From: Ridgeia piscesae
Taxonomy: Eukaryota; Annelida; Polychaeta; Sabellida; Siboglinidae
Length of the DNA stretch: 64,000 nt
Assembly: GCA_025642075.2 (NCBI GenBank)
Contig: JAODUO010000050.1
Location: 463,501-527,500, forward strand
Direction: 5' to 3'
Shown here: positions 57,726 through 64,000 of the stretch, one piece after another
Layout: each line of letters begins with the position of its first letter
Position numbering within the stretch: position 1 is the stretch's first letter
Position numbers and translations under genes: made by a program
The notes under the pieces: model-generated
The model's database searches: none
What the model was told of the DNA's origin: nothing
The model's input: only the letters and a program-made list of their open reading frames with translations

Positions 57726-58619
57726 ACAATAAGGTATTCGTCCGCCATTACTCGACGAAAGAGTACCCAATAGAATTGGAATTTGAACAATTCATTCTAC
57801 AATAAACAAACAAACAAAATTGTAATATATAATATAACAATCGGTTAGTCTACGTCAGCAGACACTCACTAGAAATGGCATTATGCAGGTTGTTTGAATT
57901 TCTGTGAGGCTTTACATAGTGGTGTGTGAGTAGAAATGATATGCCGTATGGTGTTAGAGCTGTGAAATACTGACACAGGTCAATTGGTGTTTTTTCAGCA
58001 TATAGGTAGATATAGGCGTCATTTTGGATTGGTGATGCGATGCAGGGAAATCAATGTCTGGTTTTAGCAGAAATTAAGGGGTGTCAGGTTAGATATTGGA
58101 TGGTGGGAAAATGAGCAATTACAATTTCACGAATTTTATACAGCACGTGTGTGAATAAAGGTTAACTAATCTTTGAAAATGTGAATACCGTAGTAGAAAA
58201 AATCTGGCCGACAATGAAGGAAACGTCATAATGGCCGCCTATGGGGAACTCAAATATGGTCTGACGTCATATGCTGCAGAATCTTGGAACGTCACCAAAG
58301 GGATGTTTCAGATTTGTTCATAATATTATTGATTTGGGGCCAAATAACCACGCTGGCGGCGAACAGACAACAGTCATATTCTTTGGTGTCGCCTTCACAT
58401 ACGCTCCCACACGAAGATTATTAGTAAGCAAATAATGGTATTGTGGTTTCTATCGCAATTTTGTAATAACCGTAGTCTAAATGTTTATTATTGTTTAATT
58501 ATTTGTCTAGACCTCAAGCTTTATTCTGTATTTCTCTATTATTAGTATTAAATCTATTAATATACTTGAAGGTTAGAATGGCATTGTTATGTGTATGTGC
58601 GAATGCATTCATGTATAGG

Positions 58620-58623
<4 letters not shown>

Positions 58624-58677
<54 letters not shown>
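58624..58677. repeat. (AT)n microsatellite
   Basis: A dinucleotide run in intergenic DNA between the two PPxY genes. Confidence 0.95.
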
Positions 58678-58679
<2 letters not shown>

Positions 58680-58902
58680 CTATATTCGTGGTGGGGTGGC
58701 GGTGGCGGTGGGCGGATGTTGAGATCCACGCCAAGCTTTGGGTGTTTTCTTTTCGCCTAGCGCTACTAGTATCAGTGTCAACACGATATAGCTAGACACA
58801 ACGAATCTCTCTTGATTTAAATTGATCGTACCAAGGAGTGTCCTGTCTCTTTTTTGATGACGTGACATATAGTTTTAGCTAGAGATCCAACAACCCTCTT
58901 GC

Positions 58903-59295
<393 letters not shown>

Positions 59296-59879
59296 TGTGT
59301 GCGTACATGCGAGCGTATGTGTAATTCAAACAATTCAAACCCAACTCGCTTAAACAGAATACCCACATGACAACCAAGTTCACTGACCAATGTAGCTGGC
59401 AGTTCAGCAAAACAATTCACAGAAGGCGTCAAAGTTAGAAAGTAAGAGAGAAATTACATTATTATAGAGACACGAACCCAAAGCCCCTACATAACAATGT
59501 TACTCTCCCAAGCCTACTGACAAAGACCATGACAAATACCAACATGTAGTCACTTACTCTGATGAAATAATAATTAAACATCCCTATATATGCGTATTAC
59601 AATATATAAATTCACGCTAGGAAGTGGCATTTTCCCAGTGCAAAATCCACTAGATTAACTGCTTTGGTTACAATGGAGATTACAGCTGGGGCAAACGCTT
59701 AGAGAAATGAAAAGAGATGATGGGAGATAGACGCTTATCACGTAAACGTAAAGGATATGTGCTCAGTTAGTGTGTTACCCCGTCATCCATGAATGTATCA
59801 GAGACGTTGGCACTAACAAAGAAACAACAAGAGAAGGTTTAGGTTTGCGAAAAACAATATGGTATGAATAATCGTGGGA

Positions 59880-60005
59880 AAGCTGAAAGGGAGCTGAAAA
59901 AGAGAATATTGATGAAATGATAGTGGAGGTTGGAATGAAGGAACATTCTAAGAATAAATTGGCGAGGAGTACATGGGCTGGTCATGTGGAAGATGAAAAA
60001 CTGGT

Positions 60006-60044
<39 letters not shown>

Positions 60045-60370
60045 GGAGAGAGAGAGAGAGAGGGGAGGGAGGGAGGGAGGGAGGGGGGGGGGGGAGGGAG
60101 GAGGGAGGGAGGGAGGGAGGAGGGAGGGGAGGGAGGAGGGAGGGAGGGAGGGAGGGAGGGAGGGAGGGAGGGAGGGAGGGAGGGAGGAGAGGATGAGTGA
60201 GAGAGGGAGGGAGAGAGAGAGAAAGAGAGAGGAGGGAGGGAGGGAGGGAGGGAGGGAGAGGGTGAGTGAGAGAGGGAGGGAGAGAGAGAAAGAGAGAGAG
60301 GGGGAGGAAGGGAGGGAGGGAGGGAGGGACAGGGTGAGTGAGAGAGGGAGGGAGAGAGAGAGAGAGAGAA

Positions 60371-60411
<41 letters not shown>

Positions 60412-60520
60412 GAGCAGATGCCCGGAAAGTGGAGGGGAAATGGAAGACCGAAATTGCAATGGGGGGTTGCATTAAAGGTGACCTAGAACGAGTGGGAGAA
60501 GAATAGAAACAATGATAGAT
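59880..60520 (+). mobile_element. LINE C-terminal remnant split by a purine microsatellite
   Basis: Before the microsatellite the reading is SKNKLARSTWAGHVE followed by DEKLVER. After it the reading resumes with MPGKWRGNGRPKLQW. Together they match the 'R-WxGHVxRM-DExLxKR ... G-x-R-GRPxxRW' C-terminal region of LINE proteins. A GA/GGGA tract of about 400 bases (60007-60410) has expanded exactly between the two blocks. Confidence 0.65.
60007..60410 (+). repeat. Polypurine (GA)n/(GGGA)n tract
   Basis: About 400 bases on the plus strand are almost only G and A, in blocks of GA and GGGA separated by GAGTGAGAGAG segments that recur three times. Such mirror-repeat polypurine DNA can form triplex structures. 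Confidence 0.95.
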
Positions 60521-61165
60521 AGAAGATATTGGAAATTATTGACAGAGAAAAGTGAGAGGAAGAAAAATGACAATAGAAAATGAAATCATGGTCAACTCAC
60601 CCCTGACGACAGTGATGCCAAGACAAAAATGCAATTTGACCCTAGTCTAGTAACCGGGGCAACTATAAATCTGAATCCTTAATAACCATTAGCCACCAAG
60701 CACATTGAGAAAAATTTAATTTTTATTGCTCTGTCAACTCTGTTGCACTCAATGACAGAAGTGGAGACACAGTTGGTGATAATGATGTACAACACCTGTT
60801 GTTCAAAGGAAGGTTACCGGGTGCTAGAAAAGTTGCACCCGTCATACTTCGTTGCATTTCTAAGTGAAATAGCGAAGTGGTAGGCCTGTGACCTAATACC
60901 GCTGTTACTGGTGAACAGTGAGTGACATCGAACGTCGCGTCATTTTTTTCTTCAAAATACTGCTGCGCTCAAAATAACATCGGAACTGGAACAGTGGATG
61001 TTATTTTGAAACGCTTGTTGGAATCCACGCTTCTTAGTTTCGTTCAGTTGCATTCAAGAACATCTCACTATCAAAACGATGGCTATTTGGAATGAATGCC
61101 CGTTGCGCAATAATAGTCTTTTTGAATGGATTTTACGTATTTTATTATTTATCTATCATAGAATC
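60521..61165. other. Intergenic DNA, no gene seen
   Basis: AT-rich sequence without recognisable exon, repeat or RNA gene. The 63-codon frame at 61079-61270 runs into dispersed repeat family 1 and is not supported. Confidence 0.4.
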
Positions 61166-61169
61166 TACA

Positions 61170-61580
61170 TAGAAGCCACGCCGAGCAATGCAAACATAAC
61201 CTCGATTACTCAAATTCCGCGAGGTGGCAGCCCTTTTTATATAGTCTCTCACATCCGCCAGGGGAATTAATGTTTTGCTAACGTTGCCACCAGGGCTGCT
61301 TTATACGAGAATAAGGTAGAGCCGCTTGAAATAAAAGCTAAGACAAGGATGTACTTTATAACTCTATTAAACTTTTCAACATTAAACTTACACTCACACA
61401 AAAATAAACATAAATACAAATTTGCATCCGTTTATGAAGCAGGAATTATGGCAGGATTATCCTCGATTATCCAGGCTGCGTGAGGTGGCAGCACTTGTTA
61501 TCCCCCACGCGGATAACACTCAGAAGCTGGCTAACTCACCAGATTATCTTCTCAGATAAGGCACGAGACGATTAAGCGCG
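61170..61580 (-). repeat. Dispersed repeat family 1, copy C
   Basis: An inverted relative of 11035-11490 with two direct repeats (near 61200-61235 and 61460-61495) containing GCGAGGTGGCAGC and GTGAGGTGGCAGCAC, and the GTTGCCACCAGGGC block between them. Confidence 0.7.
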
Positions 61581-61985
61581 ACTATACATAAAGCAGCTCA
61601 AAAGTACTGCGTGACGAACGTTTCTTAGTGACACTGACTGTAGACGAAGTATGTTTTTGATCTTTCAATCGCTTGTATACATTATAATACTTACAGAATT
61701 ATTTTCTTTGACTTGGTCGTCAGACTAACACTCAATACTTAGACTCCACAGCGAGATAGCTGGTGGGCTCAAACAACAACCTAACAACTTACTTTCGTTT
61801 TCCAGATCTATCAACTTGCGATTTCAGAAAACACAACGACATTTTAACTAACGCTTAGTTTATACACAAGACCTTTTGGGGAGGCGATTAAGTACTGAAT
61901 AATACCTTTTCATACGGCTTATCTGCACTAAAATCACTTTGCAAAGAAGCCCAGTTGTTTAACGAAGTTTCAACCCAAGACAAAC

Positions 61986-62019
61986 TATAAAAGACAGGTT
62001 TGAGTGTCTGCTCTTCAGT
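61986..62019 (+). promoter_or_regulatory. TATA box and initiator of the second PPxY gene
   Basis: TATAAAAG at 61986-61993 is followed by TTCAGT at 62014-62019, with the initiator A (62017) 31 bases after the first T of the TATA box. The arrangement and sequence are the same as in tubulin gene 1. The inferred 5' UTR of about 324 bases contains upstream ATGs. Confidence 0.65.
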
Positions 62020-62340
62020 AATGTAAAAATTCGATAATTTAAAAAATGCGATGGCATCATCAGATTGAATACCTATATCTACGGTTAAATTACAGAGTGG
62101 CTGTAGCCTTTTTTTGGTTAAAGCAGTAGCGACCGCAAAGCAACTTCCTCGTCATAAAGCGGTCGTCATACCCCATCGCGTCCCTGCTCGCGGCAAATTT
62201 CTTCGGCGTAAACAAGTGACGATGTTTACGGTCGGGTTGATCTGCCGGTATACGGGCAATTCTAGTCGTCGTGACCAAGGGAAGCGTATCAGGTCGGAAC
62301 CGAGTCAGACGCAACATTCCGAAGCGGTCACTTGTGGACC

Positions 62341-63691
62341 ATGGCAGCGACGATGGTGTCCATCATTCTGCCTTCTCTCGTCATCTTGGGGTAAGTTATT
62401 CCATAGCAGATGCGTCTAATCGGCTCCCACATACTGTTGGAGCAAACAGCCTCCTTGTGATAGAATACTCACGCCGACGGAGGAATGAGTAAGCAGAAAC
62501 GAAGCCAGTTGAGCCGACTGGTGTCATCACCCGTCATCTAAACGCGTGACCCATTTCGCGGTCCATAGGTTTTTGATTAAAAAACTGGGAGTTTCAAGCG
62601 GCGAAGCGAAGAAGCAATCCTTGTCATGACTCGGGAATTGGTGTTAACACCGATCCAATCCCGTAACACTGGTTAAACGAATCATTTGACGTCGATATCC
62701 ACAGACAGACAGAAGCAATACTCGTTTGTGTGACGGCTTGGCCTCGAAATGATAGTCCGATACGACTGACTGACCTGGGGTCTGTCTTAAATAAACAGAA
62801 AATAAATCAAGTCGAACCGAAACAGTTCTTATACATATTAGTTTGTATATTTTCCTTCAGTGCGTAGAGCTGCTTTTGTTTCACTCGAATACACGCGGCG
62901 CTACGCGTAAACAACCTATACTATTGTTTTCACTTCCTCACGTTGCTGAATCACGCCGCTGTGCTTTCAAATGCAGATTGCTGCCTGATATCAACCCAAC
63001 ATCGCCCCCACACATCGGATCGACGATTACGTCGTTTCCGGAGAGACCAAGCCACCGGATTACACCAAAGAACATCGACGGAACGGACGAAACTCCGACG
63101 AGAGACGATTCGTCGGACAGTTACCAGCGAGACGAAAGCGGCGTATCGCCGTACGCACTTCTGCTGTTGGCGGTGATTCCATTGGCGGGTCTTCTGTACT
63201 GCTACCACAACGGCAAATTGCCAGGCCGGCCAGCCCAGGAGACCGAATCACCAAGGGTTGACTCGCCCCCCACTCTCGATGCCAACTGGCCGGGGGTCAC
63301 CATCATACCGGAAGCTTACTATGAACCCTCAGCAACCGGAAGGACCCACACCCAACTCCCAGGGTTCCTCCCGGAAATTGGGAACGTTCGGTTGCTCAGG
63401 ACGACGCGATACGACGAAATCCCGCCGTCGTACGAGAGTATCGTCCGAGGCGACGACTCGCTGCCGTCCTATGACGACGCCGTCGCTATGCCGCGTCTCG
63501 GCGGTCGTGCGCATGCGCAACTGTCGGCGTATTACGTCAACGGCGACGTGTCTCGTCAGACCCCGCCCCGTGAACAAGTCACACTCGTGGACACCTCCAC
63601 AACCCGCGGCCAGTCCGCAACAACGTATAACGAGTCGGACCCGCAACCTTCCGCAGATGTGTCTGCGAGGACGGACGATGAAGCGCGGTGA
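62341..63691 (+). CDS. Two-exon type I membrane protein with PY motifs, paralogue of the PPPY gene
   Basis: Exon 1 (62341-62390) encodes MAATMVSIILPSLVIL plus GG before gtaagt. It has the same 50-base length and phase-2 donor as exon 1 of the gene at 56702, and an ideal ACCATGG start context. Exon 2 runs from 62977 (acceptor aatgcag, in frame) to TGA at 63689-63691; the product is 254 residues. The order is signal peptide, a Pro/Thr/Asp-rich ectodomain, one helix (SPYALLLLAVIPLAGLLYCY), and a tail with EIPPSYESI and SLPSYDDAV, PY-type WW-domain ligands that recall the PPPYDS and SLPFD repeats of its relative. The function is not known; a membrane adaptor for WW-domain ubiquitin ligases is inferred. 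The two genes are divergent and 5.6 kb apart. Confidence 0.75.
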
Positions 63692-63855
63692 CGCAGTGGG
63701 TAGAACGTTTGACTCTCAACCGAACGATCAGGGGATCGTTCACTCTACGTTAATCGGGCGTGTAGACAGTGGTGGGAATATGTGCGCGGGAACGGTTTTC
63801 GCGCGGTCTCTGCAGCGTGGCTGAAAAGTGGTTCTGTTGGGCAGGTATGCCAGGG

Positions 63856-63861
63856 AATAAA
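63856..63861 (+). terminator. Polyadenylation signal of the second PPxY gene
   Basis: AATAAA lies 165 bases after the TGA at 63689-63691. The final 139 bases of the window show nothing further. Confidence 0.55.
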
Positions 63862-64000
63862 TGTGGATGCGACAAAACGATGACTATAGTGCCCTGTGGA
63901 TATTAATACAATACTTCCAAATGTACATAGGCAGACGCATAATCGTTATTTCACGCGTCAAATGGGATCGCTCCACGTGTCCGCAAAGGGACGCGATAAC

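Overview
The window is nuclear DNA of an animal, most likely a marine invertebrate. The species cannot be fixed from sequence alone. Genes are split by GT-AG introns, exons are GC-rich in AT-rich surroundings, polyadenylation signals are AATAAA or ATTAAA, and there are many microsatellites, LINE remnants and terminal-inverted-repeat elements. Two of the genes (LRRIQ3, OGG1) are animal families. Many long open frames lie in low-complexity DNA or begin with a non-ATG codon and are not genes.

Layout. 1-16.5 kb: two tandem alpha-tubulin genes (670-7609 and 10696-16251, + strand) with the same five-exon structure. Between them lies an orphan 3'-terminal exon on the minus strand (8619-8725). Both tubulin genes carry the same +1 frameshift in the last exon, and the second copy has one more. 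16.9-18.95 kb: a 31-bp satellite. 20.0-36.8 kb: a seven-exon LRRIQ3 gene (minus strand; LRR, IQ motif, coiled coil). 37-41.8 kb: LINE remnants and dispersed repeats. 41.8-47.0 kb: OGG1, the 8-oxoguanine DNA glycosylase, + strand, with its first exon not found. 48.4-56.7 kb: a two-exon gene (minus) for a type I membrane protein whose cytoplasmic tail holds about 20 PPPY repeats, running into about 118 related 39/36-bp repeats. 62.0-63.86 kb: a divergently oriented relative with the same signal-peptide exon, one membrane segment and two PY-type motifs.

Main novelty. (1) Two minisatellites, in LRRIQ3 (59-bp unit, about 54 copies) and OGG1 (34-bp unit, about 42 copies), are each built from an intron's 3' end fused to the first bases of the next exon. 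Every unit is therefore a copy of a 3' splice site, with AG directly followed by GT as in recursive splice sites. In both genes the true exon is the last copy in transcript order. The genes are on opposite strands and the units are unrelated, so the arrangement seems to have arisen twice. (2) A head-to-head pair of PPxY membrane-protein genes, one with an expanded repeat tail, looks like an undescribed family. (3) Several structured mobile elements are present: two FLYWCH-coding foldback elements with tandem-repeat ends, a 602-bp foldback, a 762-bp TIR element with internal repeats, and a small TIR element at the edge of the LRRIQ3 array.
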